Below the pieces are notes generated by a model, which saw nothing but the letters and a program-made list of their open reading frames with translations, searched no databases and was not told the origin of the DNA. Below are positions 8,708 to 16,333 of a DNA stretch of 20,062 nt, piece after piece (the stretch's first letter is position 1; the number at the start of each line of letters is the position of its first letter). Origin of the DNA: CAADGY01 sp900696665 (GTDB taxonomy: Bacteria > Acidobacteriota > Terriglobia > Bryobacterales > Bryobacteraceae); assembly GCA_035063885.1 (NCBI GenBank), contig JAPSFM010000096.1:1-20062 (forward strand), written 5' to 3'. The position numbers were made by a program, and so were the translations under genes.

Positions 8708-9660
8708 GCGGTCGCAAGCAGCACTTTCAATACACCGCGAGTTGCCGCGTGCCGGAACGCGCGCGGCGCCTCGGCGAGGGGAAACACGTCTGCAATCAGG
8801 TCCTCGACGCGCACCTTTCGCTCTTTGAGGAGCCGCAGCGCGGGCTCGAAACGCCCACATCGTGAACCGACCATGGTGATCTCATTCACCACAATGGCCG
8901 CTGTATCAATAGCGACCGTCCCATGCACGGTAGATTTCATCACCAGCGTGCCGCGAGGCCGCGTCATGGCCACCGCCTGCTTCAACCCTTCCTGCGAACC
9001 GGTGGCCTCCACAATAAAATCGTAGGCCGCCTGGGGCAGCTTCCCACCGGTCAGATGCGTTCCGGCGCCGGCGGTTTCGGCAATCTTCAATTTCTCTTTA
9101 TGCCTGCCGTACTGGTGTACTTCCGCACCATGCGCCAGCAGAACCTGCCCCACCAGCAAGCCCAGTTTGCCATCTCCCAGTACGCCCACGCGAGAGCCTC
9201 GCGGGATCTTGACCTGGTCCAGAATCTCACATGCCGCCGCCAGCGGTTCGATGAACACCGCCTGCTCCGTGGGCACATTTTGGGGTACAAGATGCAGGTT
9301 CGCTTCGGGCAGGTCGATCAGTTCACGGAATGCGCCGGGGTGTTTGACGATGCCCAGCACAGTGCGCCGGGGGCAATGGCGCTCTAATCCGCGCGCACAC
9401 CACTCGCACTTTCCGCACGCGAGATTGATTTCACCCACCACGCGGCGGCCGGCCAGTTTGGGGTTGTCCGATTCCACGACTTCGCCGACGAATTCGTGTC
9501 CCGGGATGCCGCTGAAACCGTAGTAGCCGCGCTGAAGTTCCAGGTCCGTATTGCAGATGCCCGCCGACAACAGCCGGATGAGCGCGTAGCCCTCACGCCG
9601 CCGCGGTTTAGGACGGCGCTGAAGACTAATGCGGCCGTTCTCGAGATGAACGGCCATCAT
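8704..9660 (-). CDS. Zinc-dependent MDR-family alcohol/polyol dehydrogenase
   Basis: This protein of about 318 residues belongs to the medium-chain dehydrogenase/reductase superfamily: an N-terminal GroES-like fold followed by an NAD(P)-binding Rossmann domain. Catalytic-zinc candidates are C36 (AGICNTD), H55-E56 (GHEFVGEV) and E138 (IEPLAAACE). The structural zinc knuckle C82-x2-C85-x2-C88-x7-C96 is complete. The cofactor motif VLGDGKLGLL lies near 160-169. Substrate is not readable; polyols, sugars and alcohols are all possible. An upstream in-frame GTG exists at 9669, but GGAG (9671-9674) fits the ATG at 9660 better. It lies downstream of the di-haem cytochrome on the same strand with an 82-base gap, so co-transcription is possible but unproven. 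Confidence 0.87.
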   Translation of the reverse strand: MMAVHLENGRISLQRRPKPRRREGYALIRLLSAGICNTDLELQRGYYGFSGIPGHEFVGEVVESDNPKLAGRRVVGEINLACGKCEWCARGLERHCPRRTVLGIVKHPGAFRELIDLPEANLHLVPQNVPTEQAVFIEPLAAACEILDQVKIPRGSRVGVLGDGKLGLLVGQVLLAHGAEVHQYGRHKEKLKIAETAGAGTHLTGGKLPQAAYDFIVEATGSQEGLKQAVAMTRPRGTLVMKSTVHGTVAIDTAAIVVNEITMVGSRCGRFEPALRLLKERKVRVEDLIADVFPLAEAPRAFRHAATRGVLKVLLATA

Positions 9661-9704
9661 CGCGCACACACTCCACTACTTCTGGAACCTACAATCTGTC
9701 GCGA

Positions 9705-9740
9705 CATGCCCCCAGGATACGCCACGCGGGCGAGGGCATG
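9705..9740 (-). other. Inverted repeat just after the di-haem cytochrome gene
   Basis: CATGCCC (9705-9711) and GGGCATG (9734-9740) could form a 7-bp stem with a 22-base loop directly downstream of the cytochrome stop codon. There is no T-run, so termination is doubtful. It may be a stabilising 3' stem or chance. Confidence 0.3.
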
Positions 9741-9742
9741 CT

Positions 9743-11206
9743 CTACAGCGTGCGCATGAACGCGACGAGATCGCTTTTTTCCTGCGTAGTCAGCTTGAGT
9801 CCGAGCACCAGGTTAAAAAACTCCACCGTATCTTCCAGCGTCAGCAGCCTGCCATCATGCAGGTAGGGTGGCGAGTCCTTGATACCGCGCAGCGGAAAAG
9901 TTTTGATGGGGCCATCGGCGCCCGCCATTCTGCCATTGATCATCTGCGCGGAATAGAACCGTTCCGTCTGAAGATCGTGCATGCTGTTGTCGGTGAAGTA
10001 GGGGGCCGGGTGGCACGCCCCACACTTCCCTTTCTCGTAAAAGAGCTTCTCTCCGCGCAGTTCCTCGGGCGCGGCCTTGTCCGGGTCGAGCGTCCCCAAC
10101 ACCGTCAACTTCGGGGCGGGCGGAAAAGTCAACAGCTCCTGGAACTCGGCCATGGCATGAACCTGGCTTCCACGTTCGAGAACATTAACGCCCTTCTTCG
10201 CCGCGATAACAGGGTCGCCATCGAAGTATGCGGCGCGTTGCTCAAACTCCGTAAAGTCCTCTATGGTGCGGAGAGCGCGCTGGGATCCGAACAGCCGCTG
10301 TATGTTCACTCCCCGCAGCGTGGGGGTGTCAATGCGATGACGGAACGCCTGCGGACGAATATCTCCAACCAGGTGCGTCGACGCATTGGTATGTCCGTTA
10401 GCATGGCACTCGAAGCAACTGACTCCCAGGCTTGGCCTTTCCGAGCGGCGGTCGCCCGTTCCGTTAAACTGCTGCTGTGGAAATGGTGTCACCAGAAGGC
10501 GCAGCCCCTCCAACTGCTTCGGGTTCAGAATGCCGTTGAACAGTTCGAAAAAGTTCCCGGTCGTCACCAGCTTGCCTTGCGACACGTCGCCAAGGTCCAG
10601 CCGGGTCGTGAGGAAGATCGGTGGTGGAAATTCCGGCAGCAAGTGGTCCGGAAGATCGAAATCCAGATCGAAGCGCGTGAGATCACGGCCTGTTTGCTTC
10701 TTTACCTCGTCAATGTGGAACTTGGGAAACACCATGCCGCCTTCGGCATGATTGGGGTGCGGCAGCGGCAGAAATCCCGGCGGGAACGCCTTTTTCTGCC
10801 GGATCTCGTCCGGTGTCATTGCGGCGAGCTGGTCCCAGGTGACGCCGACCGGCAGCTTCGCGCGCACGCCGCCCTGTACGGGTTTCCCCCGCGACATCGT
10901 CACTCCCGGGGCCGGTTTATTGCCCAGGTCGTACCGCTGCTCGAGCAGCGACATCTGCCGCTTCATTATTTCCGGTTTCGCCGCCCTCATTTTCTTCATG
11001 ACTTCATTGAAGTTGGCGTCGATGACAGGCGAAAAACTTGTGTCGCCCCGCAACTCGATCCCGGCGGCCCGGGCTTCGTTCGCTATCCTCTGCGCAGGAG
11101 TTTCCGGAGAGGGTCGTGTTTGCTGAGCATTGGTTTCTCTCAGCATGAAGAAACCGCCCGCCAACAGCATGGCGGCCGGTATGGCGAATGATGCTTTGCT
11201 CTTCAA
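9743..11206 (-). CDS. Secreted di-haem c-type cytochrome, CcpA/MauG-like
   Basis: This 487-residue protein has a Sec signal peptide (KSK, a hydrophobic stretch at about 6-22, likely cleavage after NAQ near 28). Two covalent haem sites are present: CFECH (264-268) and CGACH (395-399). The C-terminal pattern CGACHPAPYFTDN, then PLRGIKDSPPYLHDGRLLTLEDTVEFF, is that of bacterial di-haem peroxidase/MauG-type proteins, which work in the periplasm. The haems are 131 residues apart and preceded by a long N-terminal region (about 30-220) unlike classical peroxidases, so the reaction could be peroxidase, oxidase or electron transfer. The start is TTG, supported by AAGGAGGT five bases upstream and by the signal peptide, which the next ATG (residue 13) would cut. 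Threonine synthase diverges from it. Confidence 0.88.
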   Translation of the reverse strand: MKSKASFAIPAAMLLAGGFFMLRETNAQQTRPSPETPAQRIANEARAAGIELRGDTSFSPVIDANFNEVMKKMRAAKPEIMKRQMSLLEQRYDLGNKPAPGVTMSRGKPVQGGVRAKLPVGVTWDQLAAMTPDEIRQKKAFPPGFLPLPHPNHAEGGMVFPKFHIDEVKKQTGRDLTRFDLDFDLPDHLLPEFPPPIFLTTRLDLGDVSQGKLVTTGNFFELFNGILNPKQLEGLRLLVTPFPQQQFNGTGDRRSERPSLGVSCFECHANGHTNASTHLVGDIRPQAFRHRIDTPTLRGVNIQRLFGSQRALRTIEDFTEFEQRAAYFDGDPVIAAKKGVNVLERGSQVHAMAEFQELLTFPPAPKLTVLGTLDPDKAAPEELRGEKLFYEKGKCGACHPAPYFTDNSMHDLQTERFYSAQMINGRMAGADGPIKTFPLRGIKDSPPYLHDGRLLTLEDTVEFFNLVLGLKLTTQEKSDLVAFMRTL

Positions 11207-11211
11207 GACGT

Positions 11212-11219
11212 ACCTCCTT
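11212..11219 (-). promoter_or_regulatory. Perfect Shine-Dalgarno in front of a TTG start
   Basis: The minus strand reads AAGGAGGT, then ACGTC, then TTG. The extended match to the 16S rRNA tail at five-base spacing identifies the TTG at 11206-11204 as the start of the di-haem cytochrome gene. Confidence 0.85.
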
Positions 11220-11263
11220 CACTGGACTTTGGAAAAGGGCTCATGGGTGCGCCCTCGCGACAT

Positions 11264-11277
11264 GGCGGTTCACCGCC
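11264..11277. other. Small inverted repeat in the cytochrome/threonine synthase gap
   Basis: GGCGGTTCACCGCC is a two-fold symmetric 14-mer (six-base arms, two-base centre) in the divergent region between the cytochrome and thrC starts. It could be an operator or a small hairpin in either leader. No T-box or other riboswitch was recognised in this 139-base gap. Confidence 0.3.
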
Positions 11278-11345
11278 GCTGATGCAACATTATGGCAAGC
11301 GCAAGCCGGGGTCAATAGTGATATTGCGTGCGAAAATGGACCTTC

Positions 11346-12653
11346 ATGTTATCTGAACTGGTCTGTTTTGAGCCTGGGTGCCGGGCTCGTTTCCCCCTCG
11401 ACGAGGTGATTTATACGTGCCCGCAATGCGGCGGTCTGCTGGAAGTCGCTTACTCCGGCGACAAGCCGGACCCGGGATCATTGAAAAAGATCTGGCGCGA
11501 ACGGCGTATGAATAACTCGCCGCTCGATCAGAGCGGCGTGTGGCGGTACCGGGAACTGCTTCCGTTCGACGGCAATGCGGCCGGGGTGGTCACGCTTCGC
11601 GAGGGAAACACACCCCTGGTAAATGGCCCTCGGGCCGCCGCCTATGCCGGTATCGATTCGCTCGTATTTAAGCACCAAGGCTTCAATCCCACCGGCTCGT
11701 TCAAAGACAACGGAATGACATGCGGTGCTACACAGGCTTTGCGGGTTGGCATGCGGCGCGTTGCCTGCGTCTCTACCGGAAATACGTCCGCCTCCATGGC
11801 GGCTTACGCCAGCGCGGCCGGACTTCAGCCGGTTATTTTCATTCCGCACGGCAACATCTCCTACGGCAAACTCTCACAGGCGCTCGAATACGGGGCGCGC
11901 ACGCTCCAGGTAGAAGCGAATTTTGATCAGATCCTCGCGCTGGTGCGCATCCTCGCCGAACGCCTGGGCATCTACCTGCTGAATTCCATCAATCCGTTCC
12001 GGATTGAAGGCCAGAAAAGTATCATCATCGAAATGCTGGACCAGCGGGATTGGACCCCGCCCGATTGGATTGTGCTTCCCGGCGGAAATCTCGGCAATAC
12101 ATCGGCATTCGGAAAGGCGCTGCGCGAGTTGGCCAGCCTCGGGTTCATTACCCGTATGCCGCGGCTCGCCGTTGTGCAGGCGGAGGGCGCCGCGCCCTTC
12201 TGGGACTTGATGCAGTCGGCAGACCGGGCCGTGCTTCGTCCGGTGGAGAACCCCAAGACGCTGGCTACAGCGATTCGAATAGGCGATCCCGTCTCCTGGA
12301 AAAAAGCGCTGCGGGAGGTGGAGTGCTCCAATGGAATCGTGGCGCGAGCCAGCGAACAGGAGATTGCCGATGCCAAGGCGCAAATCGGCCTTTGCGGCAT
12401 TGGTTGTGAACCTGCTTCCGCGGCAACACTCGCGGGAATCAAAAAACTGGTTTCCGCGGGCGTGATTCGCTCGGGCGACGACGTCGTAGCAGTATTGACC
12501 GGCAACGTACTAAAAGACCCCGACTATATCTACCGCTATCACACCGGCACTCTGCAAACGCCGGCCGGAGCCCCTATCAAGCCGACGTTCGGCAATAACC
12601 CGATCGTCGTACCCAATGACGCCGGAAAAATAGCTGAGTTGCTCGCAAAGTAG
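11346..12653 (+). CDS. thrC: Threonine synthase (PLP-dependent)
   Basis: This enzyme converts O-phosphohomoserine to threonine in the cytoplasm, the last step of threonine synthesis. The 435-residue protein opens with a probable zinc knuckle (C7, C12, C25, C28) seen in many bacterial threonine synthases. The fold-type II PLP lysine is K120 in GFNPTGSFKDNGMT, and the phosphate-binding STGNTSASMAAYA follows at 143-155. The C-terminal TGNVLKDPDYIYRYH is the family's usual LKDPD ending. I prefer the ATG at 11346 to the GTG 18 bases upstream because the protein then begins just before the knuckle; neither has a strong Shine-Dalgarno. The gene stands alone and no other threonine pathway gene is nearby. 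Confidence 0.93.
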   Translation: MLSELVCFEPGCRARFPLDEVIYTCPQCGGLLEVAYSGDKPDPGSLKKIWRERRMNNSPLDQSGVWRYRELLPFDGNAAGVVTLREGNTPLVNGPRAAAYAGIDSLVFKHQGFNPTGSFKDNGMTCGATQALRVGMRRVACVSTGNTSASMAAYASAAGLQPVIFIPHGNISYGKLSQALEYGARTLQVEANFDQILALVRILAERLGIYLLNSINPFRIEGQKSIIIEMLDQRDWTPPDWIVLPGGNLGNTSAFGKALRELASLGFITRMPRLAVVQAEGAAPFWDLMQSADRAVLRPVENPKTLATAIRIGDPVSWKKALREVECSNGIVARASEQEIADAKAQIGLCGIGCEPASAATLAGIKKLVSAGVIRSGDDVVAVLTGNVLKDPDYIYRYHTGTLQTPAGAPIKPTFGNNPIVVPNDAGKIAELLAK

Positions 12654-12848
12654 TGCCGCTGGTTTTCGCTGAAACAGTCCACTCGTGCAAGGTCTGCTCA
12701 TTAGACCCGCGCATGCTGCCTGCTTATGAAGGCCGGATGGAAGCCGGTGGACCAGTGACCCTGCGGTTTTTCAGACCCTGCTGAAGAGCAGATCCGGGCG
12801 CTTCTTGAACGGGCAGCCTCGCCCCGAAGTTACGCGGGGTCGTAAAGA
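12654..12848. other. Intergenic gap between thrC and the Gfo/Idh gene
   Basis: This convergent 195-base gap contains no credible gene. A short stem is possible at CCCCG...CGGGG (about 12822-12840), but no T-run follows on either strand, so no terminator is called. Confidence 0.5.
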
Positions 12849-14141
12849 TCAGACCTTTTCGGGAACGACGAACGGCTTCCGATACGCCCTGGTGAACATC
12901 TTATTCGCTTCCGCGTCGCCCTTCACTGTCATCGTTTCGGCATCGAAGTGCAGCGTGCGGCCCAACCGGTAGGCGATGTTGCCCAGGTGCATCAGCGTGC
13001 TGGATATGGCGCCCTCTTCGATCGGGGCCAATAGATCTTCCTGCTTTCCGCTGCGCAGCGCAGCGATGAAGTTGGCCCAGTTGTTTCCGCCTTCGCTACG
13101 TTCCGGGCCCGGCTGCTGCTCTCTTCCTAAACGCGTCCAATACTTGGTGTAGCCGTCCATCACCATGTAGCCTTTGGAGCCGTAGAACGTGTTGCCTACG
13201 GTATTGCCCGGCTTTTCGCCACCTACTCCGGCTTCGTGATTGCTGATCCAGTGACGCACTTCGAAAACGCCCATCGATTTCTTTCCGGATTCGTTGAACT
13301 CGTAGGTGACCGTCAACGTATTGGGCGTCTCCTGGTCATCGTCGAACATGAAATGTCCGCCGATGGCGCTTACCTTCACCGGATACTTCACGCCCAGACC
13401 CCAGCGCAGAATATCCAGTTCGTGAATGCCCTGGTTGCCGAAATCGCCGTTACCGTAATCCCAGAACCAATGCCAGTTGTAGTGGAAGCGGTTCCGAGTG
13501 AATTCTCTTTTCGGAGCGGGACCCAGCCAAAGGTCGTAGTTGACCCCCGGCGGAACCGGTTCGGGCGGAGTGCGCCCAATGGTATCCCGCCATTTGAAAC
13601 ACAACCCCCGCGCCATGTAAATATCGCCAATCAGCCCGTCGCGCAAGTGCTGCATGGCTTCCCGCAAAGCTACACCGGAGCGGCTGTTGGTGCCATGCTG
13701 GACCAGCCGGTTATATTTCTTCACCGCCGCCACAATCTGCCGGGACTCGAATATGTTGTGCGAACACGGCTTCTCGACGTAGACATGCTTTCCCGCCTGG
13801 CAGCTCCATATGGTCTGCAGCGTGTGGCTGTGATTGGGGGTCGCTATCGAGACCGCGTCGATGTTCTTGTCTTCGAGAGCCTTTCGAATGTCGGCATAGG
13901 TGGCGGGTTTTTTCTTGCCCATGCCTTCGAGCTCGGCTACCCGCTTCGATAGGATCGATTCGTCAATGTCCACCAGCGCGGCAATCTCGACATTCCGCAT
14001 GGCGGAATACACCTTCACGTGAGAGCCACCCTGACCGCGCAGCCCCACAATCGCAATCCGCACGGTGTCGTTCGGACTGGCGGCGCTGTTCATTGCAAGC
14101 GCCCCTGCGGCGGAACTCGCAAGAAAATACCTTCGATTCAA
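12849..14141 (-). CDS. Tat-exported Gfo/Idh/MocA-family oxidoreductase
   Basis: This 430-residue NAD(P)-dependent sugar oxidoreductase-family protein starts with a twin-arginine signal, NRRYFLASSAAGALA, predicting export in folded form with its cofactor bound. The Rossmann motif VGLRGQGGSH is at about 32-41, and the family's EKP signature is E123-K124-P125 in VYVEKPCSHN. A His/Asp-containing GNQGIHELDILRWG follows later. Members oxidise sugar hydroxyls, often at C3, and some act as NAD-dependent glycosidases (GH109). The longest frame begins 24 codons earlier, but TTG at 14141 has GAGGTG at good spacing and gives the Tat signal at residue 1. It diverges from a sulfatase and DUF1080 gene pair with which it may cooperate. 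The exact substrate is unknown. Confidence 0.88.
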   Translation of the reverse strand: MNRRYFLASSAAGALAMNSAASPNDTVRIAIVGLRGQGGSHVKVYSAMRNVEIAALVDIDESILSKRVAELEGMGKKKPATYADIRKALEDKNIDAVSIATPNHSHTLQTIWSCQAGKHVYVEKPCSHNIFESRQIVAAVKKYNRLVQHGTNSRSGVALREAMQHLRDGLIGDIYMARGLCFKWRDTIGRTPPEPVPPGVNYDLWLGPAPKREFTRNRFHYNWHWFWDYGNGDFGNQGIHELDILRWGLGVKYPVKVSAIGGHFMFDDDQETPNTLTVTYEFNESGKKSMGVFEVRHWISNHEAGVGGEKPGNTVGNTFYGSKGYMVMDGYTKYWTRLGREQQPGPERSEGGNNWANFIAALRSGKQEDLLAPIEEGAISSTLMHLGNIAYRLGRTLHFDAETMTVKGDAEANKMFTRAYRKPFVVPEKV

Positions 14142-14145
14142 GTTA

Positions 14146-14151
14146 CACCTC
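14146..14151 (-). promoter_or_regulatory. Ribosome binding site in front of the TTG start of the Gfo/Idh gene
   Basis: The minus strand reads GAGGTG, TAAC, TTG. Together with the twin-arginine signal that begins immediately after, this places the start at 14141 rather than at the upstream end of the open frame. Confidence 0.75.
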
Positions 14152-14184
14152 GTATCGTAAAATTTCCCCGTGCCAACACCCGCT

Positions 14185-14200
14185 CGCTTCGCGCGAAACG
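14185..14200. promoter_or_regulatory. Near-perfect palindrome in the Gfo/Idh-sulfatase divergent gap
   Basis: CGCTTCGCGCGAAACG matches its reverse complement at 14 of 16 positions and includes the perfect 10-mer TTCGCGCGAA. It lies almost at the centre of the 112-base gap between two divergent genes. It is a candidate operator that could couple their expression. Chance is possible in GC-rich DNA. Confidence 0.4.
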
Positions 14201-14253
14201 TCCACCCTCTCAAGCGTGTCTAACGCCGTTACTTCCGAGTATATGCTCTTGTT

Positions 14254-15633
14254 ATGCATATCGCCCGCCGCAGTTTTCTAAAGTCCGCGACAGCGGCTGC
14301 CCTCGCCCCCGTTTTGCCCGCCGCGCCAGCGCGGCCCAACATTGTTTTGATTTATGCCGACGACCTCGGCTATGGTGACCTGGGCTGCTACGGCTCGCCC
14401 ATCCGTACGCCTAATCTCGACCGTATGGCGCATGAGGGCATGCGTTTCACCAATGCCTACTCCGCCAATCCGGTGTGCTCCCCTTCCAGGGCTGCCCTTC
14501 TGACCGGACGTTACCCGACTCGTGCCGGCGTGCCACGAGTGCTGTTCCCGCGCGATACGGAGGGCTTGCCGCACTCGGAAACGACTATCGCCCAGGTCCT
14601 GAAGCCGGCGGGCTATAAGACCATGTGTATCGGCAAGTGGCACCTCGGACATCATCCGGCGTATCTGCCCACCAGCAGGGGCTTCGACGAGTATTACGGA
14701 ATCCCCTACAGCAACGATATGGTCCCCTGCCCGCTGATGCACAACACCGAGGTGATCGAAGAACCGGCCCGGCAGGACACGCTCACCGCGCGCTACACGG
14801 AACAGGCTGTGCAGTTCATCAGGAAATCCAAAAACAGCCCATTCTTCCTGTACATGCCGCACACCTTTCCCCACATACCGCTTCACGCATCCAAGCGCTT
14901 TCGTGGGAAATCGAAGTTGGGCCTCTATGGCGATGTCATCGAGGAACTCGACTGGAGCGTGGGCGAGGTTCTGGCCGCCATCGGCAAGGCCGGCGCGGAC
15001 AGAAGCACGCTCGTGTTGTTTTCCTCCGATAACGGCCCATGGTACGAGGGGAGTCCCGGCATCTTCCGGGGCCGCAAAGGCAGCACCTATGAAGGCGGCG
15101 TGCGCGAACCGTTCATCGCGCGCTTCTCCGGGCGCGTGCCGGCGGGCCGCATTTCAAACGGCATTGCATCGACGATGGACGTGTTGCCGACGGTGGCCCG
15201 GCTATGTGGCGCGCCGCTGCCCGAAAAGCCGCTCGACGGCATCGACATCTGGCCTTTGCTCAGCGGAGAGAAGGAAAGCATCGATCGGGAAGCGCTGCTT
15301 TACTTCGATAACTATCATCTCCAGTGTGTACGCTGGCGGAATTGGAAACTGCACATCGCCAGATACAACGTGATGGCCTACAACCCGGCGCCGGCGAACG
15401 GCCGCGTGAACCTGCCTCTGAAGAATCCTGAACTGTACAACCTCGACCTCGATCCGGGTGAGAGCTACGATGTGGCTCAGGAAAACCCACAGGTAGTGCA
15501 AACGATTCTGGCGCGCGCGGAGACTCTGGTTGCGGATTTCCCCGAGCCTGTGCGCACGGCTTGGGAGGAAACCCAAAAACGCAAGGTAGGAAACTCCGCC
15601 GCCGGCGCCTTGCCCCGCATCCTCCGGAATTGA
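14254..15633 (+). CDS. Tat-exported formylglycine-dependent sulfatase (S1 family)
   Basis: This 459-residue enzyme is of the arylsulfatase type and hydrolyses sulfate esters outside the cytoplasm. The N-terminus ARRSFLKSATAAALAPVLPA is a twin-arginine signal. Active-site elements follow in order: IVLIYADDLGYGD with metal ligands D36/D37, CSPSR (C75-R79) whose Cys is matured to formylglycine, GKWHLG (K128, H130), MPHTFPH near 201-207, and SSDNGPW with D259/N260. Length is normal for the family. The substrate may be an aryl, glycan or mucin-type sulfate; none can be read directly. It diverges from a Tat-exported Gfo/Idh oxidoreductase and is followed 14 bases later by a secreted DUF1080 protein, suggesting a role on sulfated glycans. 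No formylglycine-generating enzyme gene is in the window. Confidence 0.93.
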   Translation: MHIARRSFLKSATAAALAPVLPAAPARPNIVLIYADDLGYGDLGCYGSPIRTPNLDRMAHEGMRFTNAYSANPVCSPSRAALLTGRYPTRAGVPRVLFPRDTEGLPHSETTIAQVLKPAGYKTMCIGKWHLGHHPAYLPTSRGFDEYYGIPYSNDMVPCPLMHNTEVIEEPARQDTLTARYTEQAVQFIRKSKNSPFFLYMPHTFPHIPLHASKRFRGKSKLGLYGDVIEELDWSVGEVLAAIGKAGADRSTLVLFSSDNGPWYEGSPGIFRGRKGSTYEGGVREPFIARFSGRVPAGRISNGIASTMDVLPTVARLCGAPLPEKPLDGIDIWPLLSGEKESIDREALLYFDNYHLQCVRWRNWKLHIARYNVMAYNPAPANGRVNLPLKNPELYNLDLDPGESYDVAQENPQVVQTILARAETLVADFPEPVRTAWEETQKRKVGNSAAGALPRILRN

Positions 15634-15647
15634 GTAAAGTAACTGTC

Positions 15648-16286
15648 ATGCGGATTTTTTGGACAGCCTTGCTGACCGGTGCTTTCAGCGTGTTCGCTTT
15701 CTCTGCCGAGCCCGGCTTTGTTTCCCTGTTCAACGGTAAGAACCTGAACGGCTGGCAACTGGTGAACGGCAAAGGCCCTGGCTACATCGTTAAAAATGGC
15801 TTGCTGGTTTGCCCCGCCGATGGCGGCGGCAATCTGTTCACGGATAAGGAATTCTGCAACTTTGTCTTTCGGTTCGAATTCCGCTTTGAACCGGGCGGGA
15901 ACAACGGTGTCGGAATTCGGGCTCCCCTCAGTGGTGACATCGCCTACCAGGGTATGGAGATTCAAATCCTCGATCACGACCACGAGCGATACAAAGGGAG
16001 GTTGAAGCCGACCCAGTATCACGGCTCGGTGTACGATGTGTTCCCCGCCAAAACCGGTTATCTAAAACCCGCCGGCGAATGGAATTCGGAAGAAATCGTG
16101 GCCGACGGACGGCGCATCAAGGTCACGCTGAACGGTGCTGTCATTCTGGATGTCAATCTCGACGATATGAAGGATCCGGCCGTGCTGGCCAAACACCCCG
16201 GGTTAAAACGGACCGGCGGCCATATCGGATTCCTGGGACACGGTACGCTTGTCGAGTTCCGGAATATCCGGGTGAAGCCGATGTAG
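15648..16286 (+). CDS. Secreted DUF1080 protein (3-keto-disaccharide hydrolase family)
   Basis: This 212-residue protein has a Sec signal peptide (hydrophobic 4-18, cleavage probably near A20) and a single concanavalin-like jellyroll domain. The opening FVSLFNGKNLNGWQLVNG (24-41) is the hallmark of DUF1080, and GDIAYQGMEIQILDHD and the RTGGHIGFLGHG ending also fit. Family members have been assigned to cleavage of 3-keto-glycosides, which would use the product of a C3-oxidising Gfo/Idh enzyme such as the one nearby; that coupling is inference. The start was set at 15648, since the frame upstream runs through the end of the sulfatase gene. It follows that gene by 14 bases and is probably in the same transcript. 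Confidence 0.88.
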   Translation: MRIFWTALLTGAFSVFAFSAEPGFVSLFNGKNLNGWQLVNGKGPGYIVKNGLLVCPADGGGNLFTDKEFCNFVFRFEFRFEPGGNNGVGIRAPLSGDIAYQGMEIQILDHDHERYKGRLKPTQYHGSVYDVFPAKTGYLKPAGEWNSEEIVADGRRIKVTLNGAVILDVNLDDMKDPAVLAKHPGLKRTGGHIGFLGHGTLVEFRNIRVKPM

Positions 16287-16333
16287 TTTCCGCCCCTCTA
16301 AAGCCGGCTGCAGAAACTGCCGATACCTAGGGC

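Noticed and set aside
9857..11191. 444-residue plus-strand open frame opposite the di-haem cytochrome
   Set aside because: The minus strand has a signal peptide, two CxxCH sites and a perfect Shine-Dalgarno. The plus frame has none of these.
11207..11345. T-box or amino-acid leader upstream of threonine synthase
   Set aside because: No T-box sequence, leader peptide rich in Thr codons or terminator-antiterminator pair is visible; only a short inverted repeat.
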